The notes: a model not told the origin generated them from the sequence alone. 64,000 bases of DNA from Pseudomonas sp. KUIN-1 (GCF_009176725.1 NZ_AP020337.1:5568001-5632000), one strand, 5' to 3'. Shown: positions 53,657 through 62,938, counted from the first letter of the stretch. Numbers and translations are program-made.

Positions 53657-53782
53657 GGACGCAGAGCGTCCAGAAAGGCGCTACCACGCGGAGCGTGGGA
53701 GCGATGGCCATAGCCGATAGCAACACCGATTATCGTTCCCGCGCTCCGCGTGGGAATGCCGTTCCGGACGCTCCGCGTCCGC
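53657..53782. repeat. Extragenic palindromic repeat block
   Basis: GGACGCAGAGCGTCC, CCACGCGGAGCGTGG and 'CCCGCGCTCCGCGTGGGAATG' with GGACGCTCCGCGTCC form an inverted set between the convergent hutG and cadA genes. It is related to the 185-bp tandem repeat family at 39 kb. Confidence 0.8.
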
Positions 53783-53802
53783 CCTTCAAGGTTCCCGCCT
53801 GA

Positions 53803-56055
53803 TCACTTCTTGAGCAAGCGCAAGCCGTTGAACACCACCAGCAAGCTCACGCCCATGTCGGCAAACACCGCCATCCACATGGTCGCCAGACCCGAGAAGG
53901 TGATGCCGATGAACAGCACCTTGGTCACAATGGCCAACACAATGTTCTGCTTGAGCACTGCCGAGGTTCGACGGGACAGCTTGATAAACGTCGGTATCTT
54001 GCGCAGATCATCGTCCATCAGGGCGACATCTGCCGTTTCGATAGCCGTATCGGTGCCTGCCGCAGCCATGGCGAAACCAATCTCCGCACGGGCCAGCGCA
54101 GGGGCATCATTGATACCGTCACCGACCATGCCCACCCGGTGATTGCGGCTGTAAAGCGCCTCAATGGCACTGAGCTTGTCGGCAGGCAGCAGATTGCCCT
54201 GCGCTTCGTCGATGCCGACCTGATCGGCAATCGCCTTGGCCGTGTGCGGGTTATCACCGGTGAGCATGACCGTCTTGATGCCCAGCTCGTGCAACTGGGC
54301 GATGGCTTCGCGGCTGGTCTCCTTCACCGTATCGGCGACAGCAAACAGCGCAATCGGGCCAGATGCATCGAGCAACAGCACCACGGTCTTGCCCTGCATT
54401 TCCAGCGCATCGAGCCTGGCTTCCAGCTCTGGCGAGCACAGGCCCAGTTCTTCCACCAGACGATGGTTGCCCAGGTGATACATCTGGCCGTTGATCTCGC
54501 CTTTCACACCGCGCCCACCCAACGCCTCGAACGCACTGACTTCATGCAGCGTCAGGCTGCCATCGGCGGCCTTGGCAATGGCCTGGGAAACCGGGTGATC
54601 TGAACGACCCGCAAGGCTCGCGGCGATGGCAGGCGCGCTGTCGGCGACTGCGGGGTTCAACGGCACATAGTCGGTCTGCACCGGCTTGCCGTGGGTCAGC
54701 GTGCCGGTTTTATCCAGCGCCAGATAATCGAGCTTTTCGCCCATTTCCAGATAAACGCCACCCTTGATCAAAATACCCTTGCGCGCCGCCGCTGCCAGAC
54801 CGCTGACGATGGTCACCGGCGTGGAAATCACTAGCGCACATGGGCAGGCCACTACCAGCAGCACCAGCGCCCGGTAGATCCAGTCATACCATTCGCCGCC
54901 AAAGAACAGCGGTGCGACCAACGCCAGCGCCAACGCGACGACGAATACCACCGGCGTGTAGATACGGGAGAAGCTGTCGACAAAGCGCTGAGTCGGCGCA
55001 CGCGAACCCTGAGCCGCTTCCACCGCATGAATGATGCGCGCCAGCGTCGAGTTGTTTGCCGCCGCAGTAACACGGTATTCCAGTGAGCCCGCCTGGTTAA
55101 TGGTGCCCGCGAAAACCTTGTCGCCGACGGTCTTTTCCACCGGCAGACTTTCACCGGTGATCGACGCCTGATCGATGGTCGAGCTACCAGACACCACTTC
55201 ACCATCAAGGCCGACACGCTCGCCGGGCTTGATCCGGACGATAGCCTCCAGTTCGACGTTTTTGGCTTCGACTTCCTGCCAACTGCCATCCGCCTGCTTG
55301 ACGGTGGCAAGCTCTGGCGTCAACTGCATCAGGCCACTGATCGCATTGCGCGCGCGGTCTAGCGATTTGGCTTCGATCAACTCGGCAATGGTAAACAGGA
55401 ACATCACCATCGCCGCTTCCGGCCACTGACCGATCAGAATCGCGCCGGTCACCGCGATGCTCATCAGCGCATTGATATTCAGGTTGAAGTTCTTGAGCGC
55501 GATCCAGCCCTTCTTGTAGGTGGTCAGGCCGCAACTGAAGATCGACACCAGTGCCAGCAGCGCCACAACCCAGGTCGGGCCGAGCGATGCAAAATGGACC
55601 ACCTCTGCGCCAAGCGCCGCAACGCCGGACAACGCCAGCGGCCACCAGTGTTTCTTCACCACCGGCGCCGGTTCGGCAGACGCTGCACCTTCCTCGACCG
55701 GCTCGGCCTGCATGCCCAGCGAGCTGATGGCCTCACGAATCGGGTCGGTGGAAGGCAGATCGTGCCAGACGCCCAGCATGCGGTTAATCAGGTTGAATTC
55801 CAGCTTCTGCACACCGGCCAGCTTGCCCAGTTTGTTCTGGATCAACGTCTGCTCGGTGGGGCAATCCATCGCCTCGATACGGAAGCTGCTCAGACGACCG
55901 CCCGCTGCTGGCGCTTCGCCAAAGGTCACTACGGCAGGCTGTGCCTCGCTGGAGCAGCACGAATGCGCATGCTCCACGGGTTTTTGCTCGTGCGCGTGCT
56001 CGCCGTGATCATGATCGCGGTCATGTCCGGGGGAATTCTTGATCGTCGTGCCCAT
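53803..56055 (-). CDS. cadA: Zn/Cd/Pb-translocating P-type ATPase CadA
   Basis: P1B-type ATPase of 750 residues exporting Cd, Zn and Pb across the inner membrane. The N-terminus is His-rich (GHDRDHDHGEHAHE) with a CC pair and a single metal-binding domain with MDCPTEQ, where the second Cys of CxxC is replaced by Glu as in Cd/Zn pumps. Motifs: ITGESLPVEK (actuator), 'CPCALVISTPVTI' (metal path in TM6), DKTGTLTHG (phosphorylated Asp), 'GRSDHPVSQAI' (HP), MLTGDN and GDGINDAPALA. ATG at 56055 with TGGAGC upstream is chosen. It is divergent from cadR, sharing the operator at 56094. Confidence 0.95.
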   Translation of the reverse strand: MGTTIKNSPGHDRDHDHGEHAHEQKPVEHAHSCCSSEAQPAVVTFGEAPAAGGRLSSFRIEAMDCPTEQTLIQNKLGKLAGVQKLEFNLINRMLGVWHDLPSTDPIREAISSLGMQAEPVEEGAASAEPAPVVKKHWWPLALSGVAALGAEVVHFASLGPTWVVALLALVSIFSCGLTTYKKGWIALKNFNLNINALMSIAVTGAILIGQWPEAAMVMFLFTIAELIEAKSLDRARNAISGLMQLTPELATVKQADGSWQEVEAKNVELEAIVRIKPGERVGLDGEVVSGSSTIDQASITGESLPVEKTVGDKVFAGTINQAGSLEYRVTAAANNSTLARIIHAVEAAQGSRAPTQRFVDSFSRIYTPVVFVVALALALVAPLFFGGEWYDWIYRALVLLVVACPCALVISTPVTIVSGLAAAARKGILIKGGVYLEMGEKLDYLALDKTGTLTHGKPVQTDYVPLNPAVADSAPAIAASLAGRSDHPVSQAIAKAADGSLTLHEVSAFEALGGRGVKGEINGQMYHLGNHRLVEELGLCSPELEARLDALEMQGKTVVLLLDASGPIALFAVADTVKETSREAIAQLHELGIKTVMLTGDNPHTAKAIADQVGIDEAQGNLLPADKLSAIEALYSRNHRVGMVGDGINDAPALARAEIGFAMAAAGTDTAIETADVALMDDDLRKIPTFIKLSRRTSAVLKQNIVLAIVTKVLFIGITFSGLATMWMAVFADMGVSLLVVFNGLRLLKK

Positions 56056-56093
56056 TCGTGTGGCTCCAGGATTCTGCTTGTTGCCAAGTGAAC

Positions 56094-56114
56094 ACCCTGT
56101 AGCCACTATAGGGT
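56094..56114. promoter_or_regulatory. CadR operator / cadA promoter
   Basis: ACCCTGTAG, a CCA centre and CTATAGGGT form the near-perfect dyad of MerR-family operators. Read on the minus strand, TTGACC at its left edge forms the -35 of cadA, with the dyad in the long spacer. It is placed between the divergent cadA and cadR starts, as expected for CadR. Confidence 0.88.
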
Positions 56115-56140
56115 CAAGCACTCAAACGAGATGAGTCCAA

Positions 56141-56587
56141 ATGAAAATCGGCGAACTGGCAAAACTGACCGACACCCAGGTCGAAACCATCCGTTATTAC
56201 GAACGCGAAGGCCTGCTGCCCGCGCCCGCCCGCAGCGATGGCAACTACCGGCTGTACACCCAGGCACACACGGAGCGCCTGTCGTTCATCCGCAATTGCC
56301 GCAGCCTGGACATGACCCTTGGAGAAATCCGCAGCCTGCTCAACCTGCGCGACAGCCCGCAGGACCAGTGCGAAAACGTCAATGCCCTGATCGACGAACA
56401 CATCGAACACGTCAACGCCCGCGTCGCAAGCCTGCAAGCACTCCAGGAACAACTGCTCGACCTGCGCCGCCGCTGCAGCGATGGCACGACAGAACATTGC
56501 GCGATACTGGAAAGGCTGGAAGTGACGGGCGCTGTGGCAGCGCCAGAGGGCGAGCCTTCACATGTGGGGAGGAGTCATGGGCATTGA
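56141..56587 (+). CDS. cadR: MerR-family Cd/Zn-responsive regulator CadR
   Basis: Activator of 148 residues. It has the N-terminal winged helix-turn-helix MKIGELAKLTDTQVETIRYY with the MerR signature 'YEREGLLPAPARSDGNYRLY', a dimerisation helix, metal-site Cys residues in 'PQDQCENVN' and 'RRRCSDGTTEHCAILERL', and a His-containing tail (HVGRSHGH) typical of Pseudomonas CadR. It is divergent from cadA over a MerR-type operator. Its 3' end overlaps, convergently, the last 13 bp of an unrelated gene. Confidence 0.95.
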   Translation: MKIGELAKLTDTQVETIRYYEREGLLPAPARSDGNYRLYTQAHTERLSFIRNCRSLDMTLGEIRSLLNLRDSPQDQCENVNALIDEHIEHVNARVASLQALQEQLLDLRRRCSDGTTEHCAILERLEVTGAVAAPEGEPSHVGRSHGH

Positions 56588-57504
56588 GACGGGTTTGAGA
56601 CCTTTGATGCAAGCTGCGCAGCTTGCACCACCGCCACAAGCTCAGTGATCGCCTTGACGAGCTGATCCTTGGCAGCTTTCTCTTTCGCTGTCTCTTCACC
56701 CGCCCGCTCAGAATCAACGCGTTTGAACGCTTCGCGTACCTCCTCGCTGAAGATGCTGATCGAGACGATATTTTCCTGCCGAAAACCAATAGGCCTGAGC
56801 GGTGTATCACTTGGGTAATCGGTCGTGTACACCACTTTCAGGGTGTCCTTGTCCCGATAGCCACTGACGGTCGGGATAAGCAAAATTTCCTGATTCACAC
56901 CCGTCACTTCGGTAGGGGCTCCGACGTCCATGATGTAACCGACGTAGACCTTTCGATCCGCCATCGTGATCATCACTTCGTCCTTGTCGACAAATGCATC
57001 GAAAAGCGTCGAGCAGATAGGGCTGTGATCTACAGACTCGCCCAGCAGATAGGCCACAATTTCTTCTTTTTTTCTGGCACCCAGTTGCCACTTGAGAATC
57101 CTGACAGTAAGAAAAGCCCCTAGGTCTGGCATCACAAAGGTCAGTAAACCTGACAAGGCAAGGAACACGCCCACTTGGCTAAAATTCCTGCCAGTGATGT
57201 CGAAATCCTGCCCTACTTGACTTAAAGCGCCCATGAAATCGGTGTTCACGGCAAAACAGAGTGGGGAGGTCGCGCTCGCCGTTTGGAGCCATTCGGGACA
57301 CAACACACCCCAGTCATGCGAGAACAGTCCTGCAAGGACTGCGGTGGCAGACATGGCCGCTACAAAGCAGTAAATCCCATAACGGCCCACCTGCAGATAA
57401 AGCATCTGGCCCTCATAGCGATGCAACCTGCAGTAAATGGTGGGATCTTTCAGGCACACCAAAAAGCCGCTGACGAGTAGTGGCAGCAGAAGTAAAAAAG
57501 CCAT
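56575..57504 (-). CDS. Unrecognised membrane protein with large cytoplasmic domain
   Basis: Protein of 309 residues that I do not recognise. Three hydrophobic segments are visible (about residues 1-18, 43-61 and 111-134), with several Cys in the region between. A soluble C-terminal domain (about 140-309) contains 'VDHSPICSTLFDAFVDKDEV' and 'MITMADRKVYVGYIMDVG', and a Lys/Glu-rich helix near the end. It starts 3 bp after the stop of the 69-residue gene upstream and its 3' end overlaps cadR, so it is probably translated with the small gene. Whether it belongs to the mobile DNA beside it or to the core chromosome is unclear. Confidence 0.7.
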   Translation of the reverse strand: MAFLLLLPLLVSGFLVCLKDPTIYCRLHRYEGQMLYLQVGRYGIYCFVAAMSATAVLAGLFSHDWGVLCPEWLQTASATSPLCFAVNTDFMGALSQVGQDFDITGRNFSQVGVFLALSGLLTFVMPDLGAFLTVRILKWQLGARKKEEIVAYLLGESVDHSPICSTLFDAFVDKDEVMITMADRKVYVGYIMDVGAPTEVTGVNQEILLIPTVSGYRDKDTLKVVYTTDYPSDTPLRPIGFRQENIVSISIFSEEVREAFKRVDSERAGEETAKEKAAKDQLVKAITELVAVVQAAQLASKVSNPSQCP

Positions 57505-57507
57505 TTA

Positions 57508-57717
57508 TCAGGATTCGGCTTGCGGAGTGACCAGTTTTTTAGCCTTATCGCGGGAGGAGCGAACCAAACCTTCGATTTCTTTGGCGTCCATGGACATGCG
57601 ACCACCCCTCACCACAAGAGTGTCGATGCTCTTGATTGCCTGCATGAGGGCCGCGTCTTCAGCCTTCTTCGTATCACTACGATGTCCAATCCGATTGAAA
57701 AACATAGTCGATTCCAT
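57508..57717 (-). CDS. Small hypothetical protein
   Basis: Encodes 69 residues, MESTMFFNRIGHRSDTKKAE onward, mostly charged and probably helical, with no signal peptide or membrane helix. A second in-frame ATG (MFFNRIG, 57705) is an alternative start with GGAA upstream. Its stop is followed by TAA and then the ATG of the 309-residue membrane protein, a tight translational arrangement suggesting a two-component unit. The family is not recognised. Confidence 0.6.
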   Translation of the reverse strand: MESTMFFNRIGHRSDTKKAEDAALMQAIKSIDTLVVRGGRMSMDAKEIEGLVRSSRDKAKKLVTPQAES

Positions 57718-57779
57718 TGAACAGGGTCAGGGGACTTACGCCAAAACTATAGCACAACGCTCAATTCGCTCTTACGGAC

Positions 57780-58184
57780 TCAAACCGCCATCGGCGCCGT
57801 CATTGCCGGGTGATGCTGATAGCCTTCCAGTGAGAAGTCCGAAGGCTCGATCAGCTCCAGCCATTCAGGCTGGTACACACCGGTCTTGGCGAATTCCGGC
57901 ACGCGGTCGGAGATCACCAGTTTGGGCATCGGGTACGGCTCGCGGGTCATCTGTTCGTTGAGCATGTCCAGGTGGTTTTCGTACACGTGGGCATCGCCGA
58001 TGAAGTAGGTGAACCAGCGCGGCGTGTAGCCGGTCAGACGGCCGATGAGGCTTAGCAGCGCGGCGCCTTCGGTCAGGTTGAACGGCGTACCGAATGGCTT
58101 CATGCGACCCAGATAATGCACACTACGATTTAGATCTTTAGCAAAATCCCGAGAATCTCGGAGTGCATTATTATAATTGCACAT
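57780..58184 (-). pseudogene. thyA: 3' fragment of thymidylate synthase gene
   Basis: Reading leftward, the segment from about 58110 to the stop at 57780 encodes the last 110 or so residues of a ThyA: 'GTPFNLTEGAALLSLIGRLT', 'WFTYFIGDAHVYENHLDMLN' and '...GYQHHPAMTAPMAV', the last including the conserved YxH nucleotide-binding region and the exact C-terminus. The first two thirds, with the catalytic Cys, are missing. Upstream sequence (58130-58184) is AT-rich and unlike ThyA. The open frame to 58184 probably reads a few non-native residues. The break coincides with the start of the putative defence island, so insertion of foreign DNA at or within thyA is the likely cause. A complete thyA is expected elsewhere, perhaps at the island's other end. 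Confidence 0.85.
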
Positions 58185-58190
58185 TACGAC
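58118..58190. other. Repeat-rich junction between thyA fragment and island
   Basis: GCACACTACGA (58118-58128) recurs as GCACATTACGA (58179-58189), and CATTACGACT occurs at 58182 and again at 58405. Between them lie a perfect palindrome CCGAGA-A-TCTCGG (58149-58161) and GTGCATTATTATAATTGCAC (58163-58182). Such direct and inverted short repeats at a gene/foreign-DNA boundary suggest an attachment or recombinase-binding site. The remaining 58190-58438 contains TATACAAT (58380-58387), a possible -10 element for the large gene. Confidence 0.45.
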
Positions 58191-58438
58191 TGTAAAAACA
58201 AGAGCTTACCCCCCACTAATGAATATTTTCTCTACGCCTTGCCCTATGAGCCTCGGATGAAATGGACAGCTCCGGCAAACGTTCACGGCTAGCGTGAAGC
58301 CCCCCCTATTTCCGTCAAATTGTCCCAAGCGAAAGCAGAGGCCCTCGTGGGCAAGCCGCTCCGGATTCGCCTGGAAACCTATACAATCGGCATAGGCAAT
58401 CTGCCATTACGACTATCACTTCTCGCAACGGACGCAAC

Positions 58439-61400
58439 ATGGATTACAGACGCATCAGAGGCATGGATTCAGGACAGCGCCTCGCCTTTGAAGAACTCGT
58501 TTGCCAGCTTGCACGACGAGAGGCACCAGCCGCTGACGCCGAATTTAGGCGAATAGAAGGTGCCGGCGGGGATGGCGGTATCGAAGCTTATTGGTTGCTC
58601 AGTGATGGGAGCGAAATCGGTTACCAGGCAAAATACTATCTAAAAGCAGGTGACATTGATTGGGCTAATATTGACGACTCCGTCAAACGCGCCCTGCAGT
58701 CACATCCATCCTTAACCAAATATGTTGTGGCGTTAGCCTGCGATCTGACTGATAGGAGCGGCAAACAAGCTAGCGGGAAAAGAGGCTGGGAACATTGGGA
58801 GGCTCATAAGGCAACATGGACGTCTTATCTTCCTTTGGGCCATAAAGTCGAATTTATTCCCTGGACAGCTTCAGACCTGACTGCCCGGCTGTCGCTCTCG
58901 AATGCCGAAGGATTAAAAAGGTATTGGTTTGGGGACGTTGAGTTTTCACCGAAATGGTTGTCAGAAAAAGTCGAATGGGCAGTTAAATCCCTCGATGAGA
59001 GATATCATCCTGAAGATCATGTTGAAGTCGGCATTGAAAAGTTATTCCAGATAATTTTACGAGACCAGAGCATCATTTCGGAACTTCAGGAAAAGATCGA
59101 CAAACTCTCTGCGCTGGCCAAGATTAATGATGTAGAGAGCCTGCTTGGAAGCGGTAGCACTGCTCTGATAGAACGCGTTACATTCCAGGTGAAAACGCTT
59201 GGCGACCTGAGACAGAAGCTCACATCTGATGCTTGGACAACTTGGCCGCTGGCAGAGTGCCTTACGTATATTGAAGAAATCTCGGACGACGTCCACTCCC
59301 TTGAAAACCTTACTTGGAAACCCAAGGAAGAGAGACGCAAGGGAAATGATTCCAGCGACCACTCTTTAGAATACTTACAACATCGCTTGAGTGAACTTAG
59401 TGACGCATCGTACGCATTCAGATCATCTCTTCAAGACAGATACTTTTCTGCAGCATTTAGTCGTAGCTTCTTTCTCTTCGGAAAAGCCGGCACCGGAAAA
59501 TCTCACTTACTCGGCAGTATTGCTCAGCAAGCCATATTAGACGGCAGGGTCGCCATCTTGATATTGGGCCAACACTTGAACAATGAGAGTGTCTGGAGCC
59601 AAGTCACTAACCGGCTGGGCCTTGGCGATATTGATCCTGACGCCTTCCTTCAAGCCTTGAGTGCTGCTGCTGAGGTTACGGGCAAGCGCGGTTTGATTTT
59701 GATCGATGCATTGAATGAGGGGTCAGGTATAACTCTTTGGCGTAAGGAGCTTGCAGAGTTTATCGGAAGAATAGAAAAGCATAAAAACCTGCTAGTCGTG
59801 TTCAGTTGCAGGACAGAATATACCCCATACGTAATACCTGCGACTCTCAACGAACAAATTCCATCCTTTCAGGTTCGCGGATTCGTGACCAATGACGAGC
59901 AAACCCGCGCCGCACGCATGTATCTTGGAAAAAGAGGAATTTCCCAACCCAACACTCCTTGGTTAGCTGCCGAATTCGTCAATCCGTTATTCCTGCGAAG
60001 TGCCTGTACTGCACTCGAGAGAGAGAATCAAAAATGGTTCCCCAGAGGTTTAACAGGTACGAAACAAGTCTTTTCGTTTTATCTTAGAAGTATTGCTCGA
60101 AACCTAGGCGCGGGCAGGGATGGCAGTGATGATCTTGTCAAACCTACCAATCAGGCACTGTCTGTAATTGCTACAGAGATGGCGGCGAAACAACGTGACT
60201 ATGTTCACCACTCCGATGCCATACGAATCGTCGCTGAAAAATTTCACGCCTTTCCAGCTCCAGCAGGAACAACCTGGTTTGAGATACTTCAGCGAAATGG
60301 CTTGTTTCGGATGGATCCAGACCCGAAGAGTCGGGATGCTGATCCGTTCGATGCGCCAGAGGACATTGTTCGCTTTAGCTTCCAAAGGTTACAAGATTAC
60401 TTGATGGCTTCGGGGCTTTTGGGCGAAGTTGAAGATCCAGCTGAAGCATTGGAAAGCGGTTCACTTCAATTCATTCACAATGGTAAACGGCTTCATGGTA
60501 AGTGGGCCGGACTGACGGAAGCGCTCTCCGTACAACTACCTGAACGTTTCCAAAAGGAGCTCCTTGACGTCATGCCTGGTGGCGTAGACCACTGGGCAAA
60601 TGAGCACTCTGTTCGTAGTGCATTTATCGAGAGTCTCCGGTGGCGGGCCAACGAATCCTTCAGCAACCGTACACTTGAGCTCTTCAATTTTTTTCTATCC
60701 GAAAGCGAAGAGCATTTCGACATTATTCTCCAGGTGAGTGCAAGCGCTGACCACCCATGGAATGCGAAATCCCTGCACTGCCGGCTAGCTGCTCAGAGCA
60801 TGGCCAAACGTGATGCTTCATGGACTATTCAGCTTAATAGCCTGCCTATGGACGAGGAAAATACTGCCCAGCGATTGATTGAGTGGAGTGCCTTTGAGCA
60901 GAGTCAACAAACAGACCCGGGGATTCAATATCTCTGCGCAATAACCCTGACTTGGTTTTTCACAAGCTCCAACCGGGAACTGCGAGACAAAGCCACCAAG
61001 GCGCTCACGTCGCTCATGATTTGGAACCCCAGCTTGTATGGGATGCTCTGCACGGACTTTTCCGGAGTGGACGATCTCTACGTCCTTGAACGTCTGCACA
61101 CAGCGGCCTACGGAGCATGCTGCATCGATCCAGACCAGCATCGATTACACGCCTATTCTGAGATCGCAAATACAGCGGTTTTTGACAGAGAGGATGTTCC
61201 GCTTTCGATTATTCTCAGGGACAGCGCATTAGGCATTATTGAGCTCGCTCTGCTAAAAGGTCATCTGCCTGAACAGGTTGATATTATGAAGGCAATGCCT
61301 CCTTATCACTCAAAAACCGTCAGACTTTCCGTGTCCGAGGACGCCCTCGAAAAGGTTGCAAAGCGGGCTGGAGACTCCCAGATTTTGGATTCTTGCACTG

Positions 61401-62938
61401 GCTGGGGAGGCGATTTCGCGAGCTATCAAATCCAACCTAGGGTCAGCTCATTTTTGAACGTATCACTGGTTTCGCCTGAGCCACTTAGCGCTACCGAAAT
61501 TTATGAGAGGTTTGAGGATGAGGTCATTAACCACTGCGAGCTGAGGACTCGCGTCCTAAAATTGATGCATGCTTTTAGCCCTAATCCCTTCAGAGATCTC
61601 AGGCTCGGTCTTTCTGAGCAAGACGTTGAAGAAAGCTCAAAAAACTTCAAGATGGCTGAAAGCCTGCTGCTGGAGTCCTTAAGCTCTGAAGAGCGGATTA
61701 GATATAAAAAAGAATATAAAAAACGCTTCAAGTTGCCTAGAAATGCTCGTGAACAGCTTCCTCACATCGACATAAATTCGGCAAAGCGCTGGGTCGCCAA
61801 ACGAGCCTATAGCTTCGGCTGGACGAAAAAGTTGTTCCCACATGATCGTAGCCTTCGGCATGACTACAGTCGTGATCGGCCATTAGTTGAGCGCATAGGA
61901 AAAAAATACCAATGGCTTGCTCTCGATGAGCTTCTCTGCAGCCTGGCCGACAACAGATGGTTATCGGAAAGGACTGAGCAGGGATCGCGTCGGTATGCCT
62001 ACCCTTTGGACATCGGTACTCATCGAGAAATCGATCCAACCATTTTGCTTGCTGACGAGCGCAGTCGCCCCCAAAGGCAATACCCTTCGGTTGAGAAATT
62101 TGAGATATCAATTCGAGAGACTCTCGAAGCGGATGTGGGGAAATGGCCTTTTGAAGAGGAACCTTCAGCCGGCATAACGAACCTAGTTGGCCGTGAAGAT
62201 TTAACCGGTGGGACGTGGGTAGTCCTGCACGAACATCGCTCAGTAACCGAGCGATACGAAGAGAAGCAAGGTCGGGAGCATGGCTCCAGGCAATCACAGT
62301 GGCGCTTCCTATTACCGGTAGTCGTTAGAAAGGAAGACGAACAGCAACTTCTTGATTACATCCGGACAAAGCAAAAATTAGACGTAGACTCTTGGACTGC
62401 CCGTGACTTCACTAACGACGGTTATCTCAGAGAAGCGCCATGGCGCTCGACATGGGCACAAGAGCAGTGGTCAACCTACGAATTTTACGACTTGGGTGGG
62501 ATAGAGGTCGCCTATCCCTGCTTCCGTCACTACTGGGAACCACATCTGGATGTCTCAATGCCCGAAGGCGCTCACGCTTTGATACCAGCGCCGTGGCTCG
62601 CCCAGCGGCTCAACCTAATGCCCCATCCTGAGGATGCGACTATCTATATGGATCACACTGGAGAAACGCGCTTCGTTTGCGGAAGGAGCCCTGGCGATGG
62701 TTCCCATGCTTTCATAGACCAACAGCTTTTCCAGACATTCCTAGAGGAGGATGGGTTCGCTTGCGTATGGATCTTTGTCACGGAACGTAGCGCTTGGCCG
62801 GGCGGTGAAAACAAGAATGCATCTCGGCGCCGCTCAGAAGGTGTGGTGTGGCACGAGCACGGCAAACCACGAACGGTTTGTTGGAGCGATGATTGGGCCA
62901 GGGGCGACTCAAAGCAGTACGTACCCGCAAAGCTTTAG
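58439..62938 (+). CDS. Avs-like STAND NTPase with N-terminal PD-(D/E)XK nuclease (predicted antiphage)
   Basis: Very large protein of 1499 residues. N-terminal domain (about 1-165): 'EFRRIEGAGGDGGIEAYW' (E40, D45) followed by EIGYQAKYYL (Q63, K65) forms a D...QxK nuclease site as in Mrr/Cap4-type endonucleases. After a helical linker comes a STAND/NACHT-like NTPase: Walker A LFGKAGTGKSHLLGS (348-355), Walker B GLILIDALNEG (418-427) and the sensor VVFSCRTEY (453-461). The remaining 900 or so residues have no obvious catalytic motif and look helical, as in the sensor arms of Avs proteins that recognise phage proteins. By analogy it would sense infection, oligomerise and cut DNA. Codon use is AT-richer than the neighbours (many ATA, AGA, TTA). 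ATG 58439 is used; an alternative is 58463. No partner gene precedes it. Defence function is inferred from architecture and neighbourhood. Confidence 0.78.
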   Translation: MDYRRIRGMDSGQRLAFEELVCQLARREAPAADAEFRRIEGAGGDGGIEAYWLLSDGSEIGYQAKYYLKAGDIDWANIDDSVKRALQSHPSLTKYVVALACDLTDRSGKQASGKRGWEHWEAHKATWTSYLPLGHKVEFIPWTASDLTARLSLSNAEGLKRYWFGDVEFSPKWLSEKVEWAVKSLDERYHPEDHVEVGIEKLFQIILRDQSIISELQEKIDKLSALAKINDVESLLGSGSTALIERVTFQVKTLGDLRQKLTSDAWTTWPLAECLTYIEEISDDVHSLENLTWKPKEERRKGNDSSDHSLEYLQHRLSELSDASYAFRSSLQDRYFSAAFSRSFFLFGKAGTGKSHLLGSIAQQAILDGRVAILILGQHLNNESVWSQVTNRLGLGDIDPDAFLQALSAAAEVTGKRGLILIDALNEGSGITLWRKELAEFIGRIEKHKNLLVVFSCRTEYTPYVIPATLNEQIPSFQVRGFVTNDEQTRAARMYLGKRGISQPNTPWLAAEFVNPLFLRSACTALERENQKWFPRGLTGTKQVFSFYLRSIARNLGAGRDGSDDLVKPTNQALSVIATEMAAKQRDYVHHSDAIRIVAEKFHAFPAPAGTTWFEILQRNGLFRMDPDPKSRDADPFDAPEDIVRFSFQRLQDYLMASGLLGEVEDPAEALESGSLQFIHNGKRLHGKWAGLTEALSVQLPERFQKELLDVMPGGVDHWANEHSVRSAFIESLRWRANESFSNRTLELFNFFLSESEEHFDIILQVSASADHPWNAKSLHCRLAAQSMAKRDASWTIQLNSLPMDEENTAQRLIEWSAFEQSQQTDPGIQYLCAITLTWFFTSSNRELRDKATKALTSLMIWNPSLYGMLCTDFSGVDDLYVLERLHTAAYGACCIDPDQHRLHAYSEIANTAVFDREDVPLSIILRDSALGIIELALLKGHLPEQVDIMKAMPPYHSKTVRLSVSEDALEKVAKRAGDSQILDSCTGWGGDFASYQIQPRVSSFLNVSLVSPEPLSATEIYERFEDEVINHCELRTRVLKLMHAFSPNPFRDLRLGLSEQDVEESSKNFKMAESLLLESLSSEERIRYKKEYKKRFKLPRNAREQLPHIDINSAKRWVAKRAYSFGWTKKLFPHDRSLRHDYSRDRPLVERIGKKYQWLALDELLCSLADNRWLSERTEQGSRRYAYPLDIGTHREIDPTILLADERSRPQRQYPSVEKFEISIRETLEADVGKWPFEEEPSAGITNLVGREDLTGGTWVVLHEHRSVTERYEEKQGREHGSRQSQWRFLLPVVVRKEDEQQLLDYIRTKQKLDVDSWTARDFTNDGYLREAPWRSTWAQEQWSTYEFYDLGGIEVAYPCFRHYWEPHLDVSMPEGAHALIPAPWLAQRLNLMPHPEDATIYMDHTGETRFVCGRSPGDGSHAFIDQQLFQTFLEEDGFACVWIFVTERSAWPGGENKNASRRRSEGVVWHEHGKPRTVCWSDDWARGDSKQYVPAKL

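Noticed and set aside
58320..58556. 78-codon ORF before the Avs-like gene
   Set aside because: It overlaps the start of the large gene in another frame and lacks a ribosome-binding site or homology-like sequence.
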